Assembly (NCBI RefSeq): GCF_026210795.1
Contig: NC_089438.1
Span: forward strand, 1,819,501-1,883,500
From: Rhizophagus irregularis
Lineage: Eukaryota > Glomeromycota > Glomeromycetes > Glomerales > Glomeraceae
Direction of reading: 5' to 3'
Length of the DNA stretch: 64,000 nt
Of the stretch, positions 51,294-64,000 are shown in pieces; within the stretch, counting starts at the first letter, position 1, and every line of letters starts with the position of its first letter. The notes under the pieces are model-generated. The model was given only the letters and a program-made list of their open reading frames with translations, did no database searches and was not told the DNA's origin. A program made the position numbers and the translations under genes.

Positions 51294-52626
51294 ATGGCAC
51301 AGCAGCAAAGAGAATACGTTAGGTTAGAAAAATTAGGAGAAGGTACATATGCTACGGTTTATAAAGGCAAAGAACGAAGGACGGGAGAAACAGTGGCTTT
51401 AAAAGAAATACATTTGGATTCGGAAGAAGGAGCACCTTCGACAGCTATTAGAGAAATATCTTTAATGAAGGAATTAAAACATGCCAATATTGTGAAATTG
51501 AAAGATGTAATTCATACAGAAAATAAGCTTATGCTTGTATTTGAATATATGGATCAAGACCTTAAAAAATATATGGATATTCATGGAAATCATGGAGCAT
51601 TAAATTCAATGACAATTAAACTATTTATGTATCAAATGTTAACTGGAATAGATTTTTGTCATGAAAATAGAGTACTTCATCGCGATCTTAAACCTCAAAA
51701 TCTTTTAATTAATAAAAATGGTCAACTTAAACTCGCTGATTTTGGTTTGGCACGTGCTTTTGGAATTCCTGTAACAACTTTTTCAAATGAAGTCGTTACT
51801 TTATGGTATCGTTCTCCCGATGTACTTTTAGGTTCCAGATCATACTCAACTTCAATTGATATATGGTCTGCGGGCTGTATTATGGCTGAAATGTATACCG
51901 GACGTCCCCTCTTTCCAGGTGTAAGTTATAAATTTAAATCATTTTGTTCTCTTTTTTCAAGTGTGCTTGTTAAACTCTATTAACACTCCTACATCATCAC
52001 GTGATATTTCGATGTAGACTACTAATGAAGACCAATTGCTCAAAGTTTTTCGTATTATGGGGACTCCAAATGAACAAACATGGCAAGGAGTATCACAATA
52101 TCCAGAATATCATAAACCATATCCACAATATCCTCCACAAGACATGAGTGCATATCTTCCAATGATTGACCGTCATGGATTAGATTTACTTATGCAAATG
52201 TTAGTTTATGATCCTGATAAAAGAATCACGGCAAAAAACGCATTAAAACATGTTTATTTCCAAGATCTATTGGTTGATGAATTTGATAATTCCATTAATA
52301 TGGGTAATTATAATGGAATTCCACAAATGGCTCCTCAAAATACTATGAGAATGACTGTACCTCAAATGACAATGCAAATGGGTCCAATGACAACTGGCGT
52401 CAATATGCAAGCTCTTAACGTTCAACCTGTTAATATGCATATGGTCCCTTCCGGTGTAAATATGCAAATGAATGGAATGCAATCAACAGTTCAACCTATG
52501 ATTGTACCTCAATTAATGCAAGGTGGTGCTCAAATGATGGGTCATCCTTCTAACGCACCTTCACAAGCACAAATGATGCCGCGTGCACCAAGAAATCATA
52601 TGCACGACAATTATGGAATTGAATAA
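51294..52626 (+). CDS. PHO85: PHO85/CDK5-type cyclin-dependent kinase
   Basis: Two exons (51294-51920, 52018-52626), 411 aa. Kinase motifs: [11 protein letters not shown] (16-26), ALKEIH Lys, PSTAIRE cyclin-binding helix (48-54), HRDLKPQN (129-136), [12 protein letters not shown] (149-160), [10 protein letters not shown]. The PSTAIRE plus [17 protein letters not shown]-like context and the [29 protein letters not shown] activation segment with Ser (not Thr) at the T-loop match Pho85/CDK5. The kinase ends near residue 300; an unusual C-terminal tail of about 110 residues is Met/Gln/Pro-rich ([13 protein letters not shown]), longer than in yeast Pho85. In fungi it signals phosphate and nutrient status with Pcl cyclins, relevant for a phosphate-supplying symbiont. 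Confidence 0.92.
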
Positions 52627-53123
52627 TTGCTATATGTTTCTTTTTTTGAAAAAAAAAATTAAACAATTCCCTCATACCTTCAGAAGTAGAATATCCAGAA
52701 TTATGAGAGTGATGAAGTTTAAATGTTTTTAAGTATACAAATGGAATTTTATTTCTCATTTCAGAGTTCAGCGATGAACATCGCTGATATTTTAAATCAT
52801 CACCAATTGTACTGTAAATGTATAAGTATATTCTTAGATATCATATTTATATATATATTTAAATTTAGGTTATGATCGAACATTACATTCCATTAGAAGA
52901 AAAAAGCTATGTCATTTTCTCTTCGTGAACGTTTAAAAGTATTTATTATTATTATCTTGATATTGGCCTAATTACTCAATAATTGCAAGATTAAATTCCC
53001 TTTTTGTTGTTGTACGATGCAATTATATGAATGCATGAATTGCTATTATTAATCAAATAAACTGCAGACATTAATATTAAAACTTTAAAAAAAAAATTAA
53101 AAGTAATTAAATATTTTAAATAT
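52627..53123. other. Convergent 3' spacer PHO85/HAS1
   Basis: About 500 bp containing the 3' UTRs of both genes; no other feature seen. Confidence 0.5.
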
Positions 53124-55545
53124 TTATTTACTCCACTGTTTATTTTTATTCGTTTTAAAAGTATTGTTTCTCTGTCTTGCAATGTGATCAACATTATTTA
53201 ATCCCTTACTATTTCTACCACGTTTTTCAAATTTTGAACCTTTACCACTTGCACCTATATTAATATGTACTTTAGGCGGAATTTTAAATCCAAATGCTTT
53301 ACCAACTTTTTGAAGATCTAATTTATTCACATTAAATATCGATTTAAGAGAATAAGAAGCATAAGCCGTTAAATAAGATCTAAATCCATCACGAGCTGAT
53401 TCATGAAGATAATAATTTTTTTCAACAAGTTTTTCAAGCTATTTCATAATGAGAAAGGAAAAAAAAATGAGATTACTTTATAACATATAAAAAATAAATG
53501 TATAAATATATACCTGTGTTTGAACATTAGCAATCTTATTAGGAGGGAATTGATATTCATTTAATGGTACCTTTGCATGTTTAAGGTAACGTAAAAATCC
53601 TAATTCACTTGGTAATAAGAATAATAAACCTTTTCCATGTCCACCAGCTCTAGCAGTTCTACCAACTCTATGAATATAATCACGTGGATCATCTGGTGGA
53701 TCATATTGAATGATCCAATCTACTGCAGGAATGTCTAATCCTCTTGCTGCTACATCTGTACAAAGAAGAATTCCATGTTGTGCATTAATAAATTCAAAAA
53801 AGGTATTTGTACGTTTTGTTTGTTTTTGCTTTCCCTTTTTAAAATAAGAAAAATAAACATAAGTAAATTTTAATTTGCCGTATAACAAAAAGAAAAAGCA
53901 CTTACATGTAAACTTAATACCGGTACATCAATATAATTTAATAATTCAGAATGATATTTGACAGAATTACAACTTGAAAAAAATACAATCATTTTCTTTT
54001 TTAAATTTCTTTTTAAAAATGTAAATAACAATAAAAATCTTTTATCACTGTCACAAACAACATATCCTTGAACAAGCCCTTCCACTGTAGCTGTCTCTTT
54101 TTTTTCATCCACATTAATGTATATTGGTCCTCGTCTCAAAGATACTCGTGCGAGATCTTCAACTTTAGTTGTTTGTGTAGCGGAAAAGAGCATTGATTGT
54201 CGATTTTCTAAAGTATATATATATATATATAAAATAAAAAGTCAATAAATTATAATAATTAATTCGACACTTATAATATGTAAAAACTGACCGTTCGGAA
54301 GAATTTTAATAATTTGGTTCATTTCTTCTTCAAAACCAATTTCTAATATACGATCTGCTTCATCTATAATAAGAGACTTGAGGTTTCTATACACAAACCC
54401 TTTTGTGTTCTGTGAGACAGAACTCAAAAAACTTAATTACAATTTAATTAATTTTCACACTTGAATTCTTTAAATAAAATACCTGAAGATGATCTAATAA
54501 TCTTCCAGGAGTGGCAATTAATAAATTTACCCCTTTAGTTATTTTTTGAACTTCTGCTTGTCTATTTGCTCCACCCATTACTATTCCAAATGTTTGGTTA
54601 TGAAATTGAAGCAATTCTTTTACAACTCCAAGAATTTGAAGAGCCAATTCTCTTGTTGGAGAAATAACAATTACTCCAGTTCCTATCAAAAGAAATAAAA
54701 TTATTATAAATTTTTTATAAAGTAATCACTAAATAAAATATTACCATTTCTAGGCTTAAACTTCAATTTGTGAAGCATCTCAACAGCCGGAATTAAAAAT
54801 GCCAAAGTCTTGCCACTGCCTGTTTTAGCGGCACCCAGAACGTCTCGACCAGCCATTAACGGTGGTATTGTTCTTGCTTGAACCTCAGTCATTTTAGTAA
54901 AGCCCATCTCCTTAATAGCTTTACTAGTAGGTTCTGAAATATCCAAAGATTCAAAATCGTAATTAATGGTTTCTGAGGCGGTTTCTATTGTCGTTTATAA
55001 AAAGTTTATATATAAGCATTGTGAAAATTGATACCAAGCAGAATACTTAAATACTTACCATTAGTTTCAAGTGGAGGGACTTCACCAAATCCATCGACCA
55101 CATTTGATTGAACGGTCTTTTGTTTTTTACTAACTTTTTCCTCCTCATCACTTTCATCATCATCATCATCTTCAGAGTCATTACCATCATTCATTTTAAC
55201 ATCATGATCCAATAAATTTTTTGTTTCATTATCAATTGAAGAATTTGAATTCGCTGATCTTGCGTCAACAATTTCAATTTTAGATTCTTCTTTATGATCT
55301 TGTTCTTGAGATTCTTTTTCAGAGTTATCTGATTCCTCTTTTTCTTCAATTTTAATATTTTGCGGTGATTGTTCGTTTTGTTGCTGGTTTTGCTGATTTT
55401 GTCCTTTCTTTTTATTTCTCTTTCTTTTTTTCCCTTTCTTTAAAACTTGACCATTTGAAAGTATTTCTAAAGATTTTATTTTTGATTCATTTTTATTAAA
55501 CTTTTGTCTTTTGCCATCATTTTTTTCAGTTTTTACCACTTCCAT
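53124..55545 (-). CDS. HAS1: DEAD-box RNA helicase HAS1/DDX18
   Basis: Seven exons: 55059-55545, 54745-54984, 54483-54682, 54292-54409, 53906-54207, 53514-53834, 53124-53438; 1,983 nt, 660 aa, like DDX18. Residues 1-160 are a charged, low-complexity tail ([16 protein letters not shown], then acidic). Helicase motifs: Q motif [19 protein letters not shown] (~219), Ia [10 protein letters not shown], Ib [16 protein letters not shown] (~328), III SAT (~356), [27 protein letters not shown]. The C-terminus ([23 protein letters not shown]...[14 protein letters not shown]) is the Has1/DDX18-specific extension. Nucleolar factor needed for 40S and 60S ribosome assembly. Head-to-head with the CEP120-like gene. 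Confidence 0.95.
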
Positions 55546-55678
55546 TGCAAGACTGATACAATACGGGAACGTGATTTCAGTTTTTTTTTTTGATTATCTA
55601 CTATGACGTTGTGTAACAATGTACGTGAGTCTTTAAAATATTGCCGACTAGCGTGACTAGCGTTACTATCGTTTCCTA
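55546..55678. promoter_or_regulatory. Bidirectional promoter HAS1 / CEP120-like
   Basis: Only 133 bp separate the two start codons, so both genes must share regulatory DNA. It contains a T9 tract (55581-55589) and a direct repeat of GACTAGCG at 55647-55662. No TATA box is evident. Confidence 0.6.
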
Positions 55679-58174
55679 ATGTCAAAATTTAATCCTTTAT
55701 GTACGATTGTTGTCACAATTATAGAAGGTTAGTTTTTAAAAAAATAAAAAATTAAATTATTCTGCTTAAAAAATATATATATATACATATATTACATTAT
55801 AGGGCGCTATTTTCCTCAGAATCCAAATAGAAAACTTTATGTAGAATGTAGATTTACGGACGAAATACTTTCAACAATAAGTCCAGATTCTAATTCAATA
55901 TTATCAACAGACAATGTAGAACAAGTATCATTTCCAATATGGGATACAGAATTAGCATGGGAAGTAGATCAAAAAACTTTACATATATTAAGATCACAAT
56001 GGGCACATTTAAAATTACAATGTTTTTCAATAGATAGTACAAAAGGTAATGGTAATAATAATAGAGGGGAACTGATAGGATATTCGATGTTAGATTTAAG
56101 AATAGCAACTGATAAAAGCGGCAAAGAAAGATGGTTATCGCTTATTAATAAGAAAGAAAAAGGAGGCCTTTTACCCGAAGTTAAAATATCATTCTGTATT
56201 TTACCAAATTTATCTCCACCTACAACACCATCTGTTAATAATAGTATTGGTAGTTATATACCAAGTCCGTTAGGAAAATCACCATTAACATCATCATCGG
56301 AAGTAATTAAATTTTATAAAATTGGAGATAATGAAACTGAAATGTTTCTCTTTTCTATTACAATTAATTTTGGAGCTAATTTACAATTATTGTTACAAGA
56401 TACGATATCATTTCTTACACAACAACAATTTCCTGAATTAGATTTATCAACTCTGAATCATGGATTCTATTTTCAATTTACCGTATTCGAAAGTGTTATA
56501 ACTTCAAACAAATTTTATGATCTTTCACATCCAAATATTAATCCTGAAACTTTTACATTTAGGATACAATCTTCACTAGAAGAATTAAAATCTTTTTTAA
56601 TTAAAGAATCAAAAGTTGTAATTAATTTATATCATGATAATCAAATTATTGGATTTGCTGAAATTCCTTTAACAGGATTATTCGATAGTAAAACTGGGGA
56701 ACCACGTTCTCTTGATAGAGTATGCCCAATGTATAATTCGAAAAGAGAATTACCTGTATCAGCTGATGTACAAACTGCTAGAATTGGTATTTATCTTACC
56801 GTAATGAGAGAGAACTCTGATGATAATTCTGTAACAGAAACTTCATTTGACGTTATGGAAAGAGCAAAGTCTTTTCTTATTGAAAATGTTCAAGAAAATG
56901 GTCATCAACAACAACAAATTAGAGAACAAATTAGTGAACATAAGTATCGAGTATTAATCGATTTAGAGTCAATTCAGTTGAAAAAGAATATTAAAAATAT
57001 TTATGTCAGATACAGTTATCCTGCATTAGGTATTACGCACAATAAATCAACTCAAGTACTTTCAAATGTTGAAGAATGTAAAGACATTTTGTTAGTAAAT
57101 GGTACAAATACGATTGATGTTATAATGACTCCACAAAGGCTTAATAGATATTTTGAAGCTGTACCATTACTTATGGAAATATGGCAAACTATAGATCAAA
57201 AACAATCTCAAATTGGAGTTGCTACTTTACGTTTGGAAGAAATATTCTTGTCTCAACCTGTAATAGATGATGAAACTAATACTGAAATTAAAACTTTTAC
57301 TACCTTAGCACCTATTAAAGCCATTGGAGTATCTACAAATTCTCGTGAAATGGGTCATATAAATGTTTTAATAAGACTTGATGATTATGGTGAAAATAAT
57401 TCAATTCAAGTACAACAACAAAGAGGATTAACAAAATCACAGAGTGTTACCGAATTGTCAGAACTATTTAAAGAACGTCAACCTATTAAGGATGAAATTG
57501 AGAAAGAAAATGATGATGGTACTGCGAAATCGCCGATAGAAGAGAATGAAAATGGAAATTCTACCGTAAATAATTATGATGAACACATTTCAACATTTCG
57601 TTCAGATCTATTTAAAAAAGCGGCAGAAAATATGAAATTTACTCAAGAAACACTTGCCGTAAAGAAGAAAAATGTTACTCGTCAAAGTTTTGGTAAATTT
57701 AAAGTGCAACAATTAAAGTCAATAGATCGTCAATTGCAACAATACATTCTTTATTTTAAAACAAGAGATGAAAGTTTATTAAGGGCTGAAAAAGATTTTG
57801 AAAGACATTGGTTAGAATTAGATAGGCAATTTGATCAAAAATCGAAAGAATTAGAAAATCGAAATTCTTCTCCTTTAGTTAAGGATTTACATGAAGAGAT
57901 AAATAGTCTTAAAATTCAATTAAATACGACAAAACGCGAAAAAGATCATTATAGATCTCAATGGTTAAGATCTTTACAGGTTTTAGCTGGAATGCATGAA
58001 AGTGAAAGTGAAGAAACTTTATTTTGGAAAGGTTTTAGAGAAATGGATAAGTGTTGGTGGCAAGTTAAAAGAATGGCTGAAGAAGAAATGGAATTAATTG
58101 ATTATGAAAAATTTACTTTGGATATTCTTAAAGGTGAAATTGAAAGATTAAGATCGCTCTCTCAATCTTGTTAA
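55679..58174 (+). CDS. CEP120: CEP120-like C2-domain/coiled-coil protein
   Basis: Exon 1 55679-55727, exon 2 55803-58174; 2,421 nt, 806 aa. The N-terminal C2 domain (VVTIIEGRYFPQNPNRKLYV, ELAWEVDQKTLHILRSQWAH, LKLQCFSIDS, IGYSMLDLRIA) reads like CEP120. A second block from about 190 (FYKIGDNETEMFLFSITINF) and a third C2-like block from about 395 (YRVLIDLESIQLKKNIKNIY) complete the CEP120/DUF3668 layout. Residues 645-805 are coiled coil (LKSIDRQLQQYILYF, LHEEINSLKIQLNTTKREKD), the usual C-terminal dimerisation region. In animals CEP120 builds centrioles. These fungi are not known to make centrioles or flagella, so either the protein has another role at the spindle pole body or an ancestral gene is retained. 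Confidence 0.82.
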
Positions 58175-58361
58175 TTATATTCAATTAATAGTTTTAAAAT
58201 TTAATAATTTTAAAAATAAAATAATAAAATCATATTTAACTTTATTGATTAATTAATCTAGCTGATCACAATACATATTTCTTAAAAGTAAGAATGTTTT
58301 AATATAACTAATTAAATCAAATAAATCGGCAATTATAACGTTTGCCAAATGTTTAACACGT

Positions 58362-59471
58362 TTAAGGACCATATCCTCTGAGCCCTTCAGCAAAATCCCA
58401 TTGTGTCTCGGCTTTATAAGGTCCACTTATCTCTACACCCTCAGCGGTAATTTTGGCACGTTGAAACTATTACATTTTTAAAGTTATTAATAGCCAAGGT
58501 GAATATAATATAAAACATATCTTACATACCTTATTAAAACTTCTTGCATCTCTGTAATATAAAACTTTCATACAAGAGTTCATAATTTCAATGGCTTCAG
58601 TTTCTGTAAGTGTGTCCTCTCTACCTTCAACAGCTTTACGCAAAATTGGTTGAGCTAAATAACCTCCAAAACCAGTAGCGATTGTTGAAGATTGATAAGT
58701 CGTTCCAAGGAGATCAACATATCCAAGAAACCTAAAAATTAAAATTAATATTATAATATACCAAAAAAAAAAAATTTGAACTACTTACTTTTCTCCATCG
58801 TTATAACCTCCAACAACATAAGAATTCCATAAAGGATTAAACCGAGATCGTCTACCATACATCACACGACTTAAATACTCATAAATATTTTGCGTTCTAA
58901 GGACATGGCCATCATTTGTATAATATTCTTCTACCCTATAAATTTTAATATAAGTATTCGTCTCGAAAATTTTCTGAACATCAATTAATTTAACAATTCC
59001 ATGAAAAAATAACATTTCCGAAATTAACATACATCACAGTATCTAAAAGGTGTTGGACATATTGAAAATCGGAAATATCTCCTGAAGCAGCGATTATCGT
59101 AAAATCACCTACGGGATAAAGACGTTGAATATTCGTAAACCGAGCAAGTGAGCCATATGATGCTAAAAATTGAAGAATTCGCAAAACGGTTAATAAAACT
59201 CGAATTACGAAAAGAAATATCTCCAAAGAAGGACCTTAATAACACACCCAATGTATCCGCAGCTAACATTATACCGTCCTTATACTTAAATGCAAGTACC
59301 GAAGTACCAGTCACAATCGGTTGTCTAATATAAAAAAAAATTAGTTATCACGATACTTTCATAAAGACGAAAAAAAACTCACTGAGTTCTCGTAATGGCA
59401 TCGGCAAAAATATCATTTTTTGGCTTTTCGTGATAGTTTTCTCGATCGAAATTTAACGAAAATTGGTTCAT
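58362..59471 (-). CDS. PRE4: 20S proteasome subunit beta-7 (PRE4/PSMB4)
   Basis: Six exons: 59383-59471, 59248-59324, 59033-59162, 58789-58935, 58530-58731, 58362-58466; 750 nt, 249 aa. A 35-residue propeptide precedes TSVLAFKYKDGIMLAADTL. The segment YGSLARFTNIQRLYPVGDFT and WNSYVVGGYNDGEKFLGYVD are the beta-7 signature. In this subunit family the site is non-catalytic: it lacks the catalytic Lys/Asp environment of beta-1, 2 and 5. The tail (KAETQWDFAEGLRGYGP) is the C-terminal arm that inserts into the opposite ring. Pairs with the beta-2 gene elsewhere in the window only by function; divergent from RPL18 with 232 bp between starts. Confidence 0.93.
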
Positions 59472-59703
59472 GGTTAATGGATAACAAATGTGAAAAATTG
59501 TCGTTATCAGATTACGTTATTACGTTAGTTGTCTGATCCGATGATGTAATCGATGATATTAACGAATTAGGAATCAGAATCAATAATATCATGTGGTCAT
59601 GATCCGTGTTACTCTGAATTTTTTCTCGAAGGCATAAAGGAAAAAATAACAAAAAATTATTTCTCCCTTCTATTTTCACCAAGGAATCAATCGATCAATC
59701 GAA

Positions 59704-60707
59704 ATGGTATGTTTTTAATACTGTAGGTTTCTTTATGTCAATAATTTAATTATCATCTTAAATCTGGTGAAAAAATAAGATTCTTCACTGTATTCGATAA
59801 TTTGATGGATGAATTTTTTTTTGGAGCTTTTAATTAAATTCGCGATCTCAAAAATAAGAGTAGCTTTCCGTGTTATTGAATAATTTAACTTTAATAGTTA
59901 TCCGTAGAATCAATAAAATATTTAACATGAAAAAATAGGACTAAAAATAAATTCGAAGACAATACTTGCTTAAGATATTTACAAAAATTTAATTGCGTTC
60001 GTTTAGGGTATTGACATCAAAAAACATCACGTGAGACGAAAGAATCGGACTGCGCCAAAGAGTGAAGATGTCTACCTTCGATTGTTAGTGAAGGTATGCA
60101 TCGATTTTGTTTGGAAAAAATGAAATTCAAAATGTGAAAATTTTTAATTTTTTAATTTTCTGATTAGATATACCGGTTTCTAGCTCGAAGAACAAATTCT
60201 AAGTTTAATAGTGCTATTTTGAAAAGGCTTTTTATGTCACGAATTAATAGACCACCAATGTCTATTTCTCGTATCGTTCGTAATCTTTCTAATAAACCTG
60301 GTAAAACAGCTGTAATTGTTGGCACAGTCACAGATGATAATAGAGTATTGGAGGTTCCGAAACTTTCAGTTGCAGCACTCCGTTTTACAAAAACCGCTAA
60401 AGCTAGAATTTTAAAAGCCGGTGGAGAAGTTTTAACTCTTGATCAATTAGCTCTTCGTGCTCCGACTGGTTCTAATACGGTCTTACTTAGAGGCTCAAAG
60501 AATTCTAGAGAAGCTGTTAAACATTTTGGTATGGGTCCGCATAAACACGCCAAGTAAGTTACTGTTTAAGGAAATTTCTCTAACTTATTCAATCTAAGTA
60601 TAATATTAATTAAACATTTCATTTTATAAAGGCCTTATGTCGGATCTAAGGGAAGAAAATTTGAGAAGGCTCGTGGTCGTAGAGCTTCTCGCGGTTTCAA
60701 GGTGTAA
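59704..60707 (+). CDS. RPL18: 60S ribosomal protein eL18
   Basis: Four exons: 59704-59706, 60007-60093, 60168-60553, 60632-60707; 552 nt, 183 aa. The first coding exon is just the ATG, followed by a 300-bp intron; this start is required because the second exon begins [15 protein letters not shown], the conserved N-terminus of eL18 right after Met. Other marks: [33 protein letters not shown]-like [31 protein letters not shown]-like region, and basic C-terminus [19 protein letters not shown] first intron directly after the ATG is common in highly expressed fungal ribosomal protein genes. Confidence 0.95.
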
Positions 60708-61141
60708 ATTAAAACCGAATCAGTTAACAGTTTTTGTTATAATTATTAAAAAAAAAAAATTATTAATTTAGCAGATTGCGTTGATTTATTCAAATTTAAA
60801 AAATAAATACGATATTTTCCAACCAATTATTAAATCAACCTTGTGTTATATTTACATGATCACATTACATCGCCATTTTTATCGGTAAAAATTCTTATGA
60901 TTAAATTCTTTATATACTTTGTATACGGTAACTCAAATTGTAAATTAGAGTATAAGTTAATCAGTAAAAAAAAGGATAAGGGACTTTTTGAGATATTAGA
61001 ATTAGTAATGAAGTTGTAAACCCATACTGTTGAAAACTAAAATTTTCCATTATCTTTTACTGAACCATATATTCGTAAATCTTCCATTATTATTGAACAC
61101 TAGCCAAATAATAATGTTTTGTTTAAATAATATTTTGTTTA
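60708..61141. other. Convergent 3' spacer RPL18/METTL18
   Basis: About 430 bp of 3' UTR-type AT-rich DNA; no other feature seen. Confidence 0.5.
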
Positions 61142-62577
61142 TTAGGTAAAGGAATCCAAGAAAGTCAACATTAAAATTTCCCTTTTCACATGTGCTTCTG
61201 CATTATAAAAAATTTTGATTCCGAATACTTTGTCTTGCTCAATTAATTGGCGAAATGGTAATACGCCACCACCAACGCCAAAATATATTGATTTTGCTGC
61301 GATTAATCTAATTATTTATATCTATTAAGAAATGTTATGTAAAATAAGAGTGCATAATAAAAAAAAAAGGATACGCTACACCACTTGGTCGCTTTAAAGA
61401 GTATTTAATAACATTATATAATTTTGGTAGTGAATCTGTATTATATATTGTCTCTGAACTTAGAATCAGATCATACTTTTCTTGTTCAGAATTCAAATTT
61501 ATAATGTCCTAAATGAAATAACATATCATTTTATCATTATGCTAAAATTAAAGGAATTTTTTTTCTCTTTATAAATGCTTACTGTTAATCCGCTCCAGTC
61601 TCCCATGAAAAACCTACTTTTCTTCACCTGATCTAACAAATTAGAATACTCCGGAACATCTATTTCTGTGGTACCATTAAAAAAATCTTTCGTTTTTGGG
61701 CATAATAAAGTGTTAAGCAATATGTTTGGAATTGTAACTAATTTCAAAACTTGTTTATTATAATCTTGAAAATCAACTCTAAATGGATTTTTAGTGGTAA
61801 GTATATATATGCCTGGAAGTGATGATCCGCAGCCTAGCTTTTTAATTATCCAATAGGTTAGTGTCACAATATACTTCTTAATTTTAAATGAAATATAATA
61901 ATTAAAACCTCCAAAATTTTTTTTCCTTCAAAATCCAAGTTAATAATATTCTTTGAAAGAAATTCAACAAGATCATGTGAACATTCCCAAGTTTTTAATC
62001 CACCTAATTAAAAGAACTTCAATAAATTCAAATAATAAATTCACATAAAATTCGATTATATAATTGAACACCTTCATAGACTCCTTGAACTATGTCACTA
62101 TCTGCTGTCAATTCCAAAATTCTTGTACCCTCATTGTAATTTGTTTCTAGCAGATTGTCCTCTTGTGCTAATTGAAACTTAACATCAGAGAGATGCCGTT
62201 TATAAAGGACAGATTGCTCACAAGTAGAAAAGAAAATACGTTCAGCTATCAAAGTTGATGGAAGTATATCAATCTATAAAAGGAAAAGAATTTTTAGGAA
62301 TTTTGGAATAAACTTTCTTAATTCACTTATTTACCAAATTGTTAAGGACTAATTCACTTGGAGGAATGAATGGCTGTTTGTCGGATTGAAAGAGACTGTT
62401 CAAACTATCATACTTATCTACAGGGTTCTGAACCGTCGATTCATTTTCTGTAGGCTCAAGTTCTTCTGACTGATAGTTCAACGGAATAAGTCATTAAACA
62501 ATATAGAAAAGGGCTTATATAAAGTTAAAAAAACGAACAGTAAAGCAAAGTACCGAAAAATTGAATCTAAAAGACAT
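61142..62577 (-). CDS. HPM1: Protein-histidine N-methyltransferase, METTL18/HPM1 type
   Basis: Seven exons: 62554-62577, 62335-62469, 62072-62273, 61909-62003, 61583-61837, about 61382-61508, 61142-61296; 993 nt, 330 aa. Signatures: SDIVQGVYEGGLKTWECSHD (substrate/cofactor entry), LGCGSSLPGIY as SAM motif I, GDWSGL, DLILSSETIYN (motif IV/post-II) and YFGVGGGVLPF near the end, all matching METTL18/Hpm1. Yeast Hpm1 and human METTL18 methylate a histidine of ribosomal protein uL3. The last intron is uncertain: the strongest donor (GTATCC) breaks the frame, whereas GTGTAG seven bases earlier keeps it; a sequencing or real 1-nt change is possible. A 24-nt first coding exon is used. Confidence 0.82.

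Positions 62578-64000
<1,423 letters not shown>

Overview
The window looks like nuclear DNA of an early-diverging, Mucoromycota-type fungus, most likely an arbuscular mycorrhizal fungus of the Rhizophagus kind. The DNA is very AT-rich. Genes are conserved eukaryotic housekeeping genes cut by many short GT..AG introns. There is a FREQUENCY-type clock gene, which is known only from fungi, and the transposon load is high. The species is inferred from content, not proven.

Region 1 (1-17,300) is a stack of transposons. A decayed minus-strand reading frame (1-1190) holds a 184-bp hAT-type MITE with a perfect 8-bp target duplication. Next comes a pogo/Tigger DNA transposon (1193-16736, TA duplication) whose transposase is cut by two later insertions. 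One is a 281-bp CACTG-type MITE with a 3-bp duplication. The other is a 13,049-bp Polinton/Maverick-class element (1951-14999) with about 0.9-kb terminal inverted repeats and a 6-bp target duplication. The big element is itself hit by a 1,200-bp solo LTR with a 4-bp duplication.

The big element is the most unusual object here. On the plus strand it encodes a protein-primed-type family B DNA polymerase with an endonuclease VII-like insert, and a DDE (rve) integrase. On the minus strand it carries a retrotransposon-like cassette: a long coiled-coil protein with a Gag-capsid-like C-terminal region and a CCHC knuckle, then a retropepsin-type aspartic protease in the -1 frame across a run of ten A. 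I see no double-jelly-roll capsid, packaging ATPase or Ulp1-like cysteine protease. It therefore looks like a Polinton whose virion module was replaced by a Gag-Pro module. This copy is decayed: frameshifts in polymerase and integrase, Gag split by the LTR.

Region 2 (17,300-26,000) holds the RNA polymerase III largest subunit (25 exons, 1,415 aa) and proteasome beta-2. Then about 5.6 kb without recognisable genes precede a C2H2 zinc-finger transcription factor (31,423). Region 3 (34,800-45,000) holds CstF-50 (13 exons, including an 18-nt microexon), a 968-aa FREQUENCY homologue, a tyrosine phosphatase and a Myb/SANT-like protein. A gene-poor stretch with mariner-like remnants (45,000-47,750) follows.

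Region 4 (47,750-64,000) is gene-dense: an SLC25A39/40-MTM1 mitochondrial carrier, LSm3, a PHO85-type CDK, the HAS1/DDX18 helicase, a CEP120-like protein, proteasome beta-7, ribosomal protein eL18, a METTL18/HPM1 methyltransferase, and the 5' part of an SNF1/AMPK kinase running off the end. Several pairs are head-to-head (HAS1/CEP120, PRE4/RPL18, METTL18/SNF1) with only 0.13-0.23 kb between start codons. Exon models were built by reading splice sites and protein continuity; every complete spliced model sums to a multiple of three. They were not checked against transcripts.
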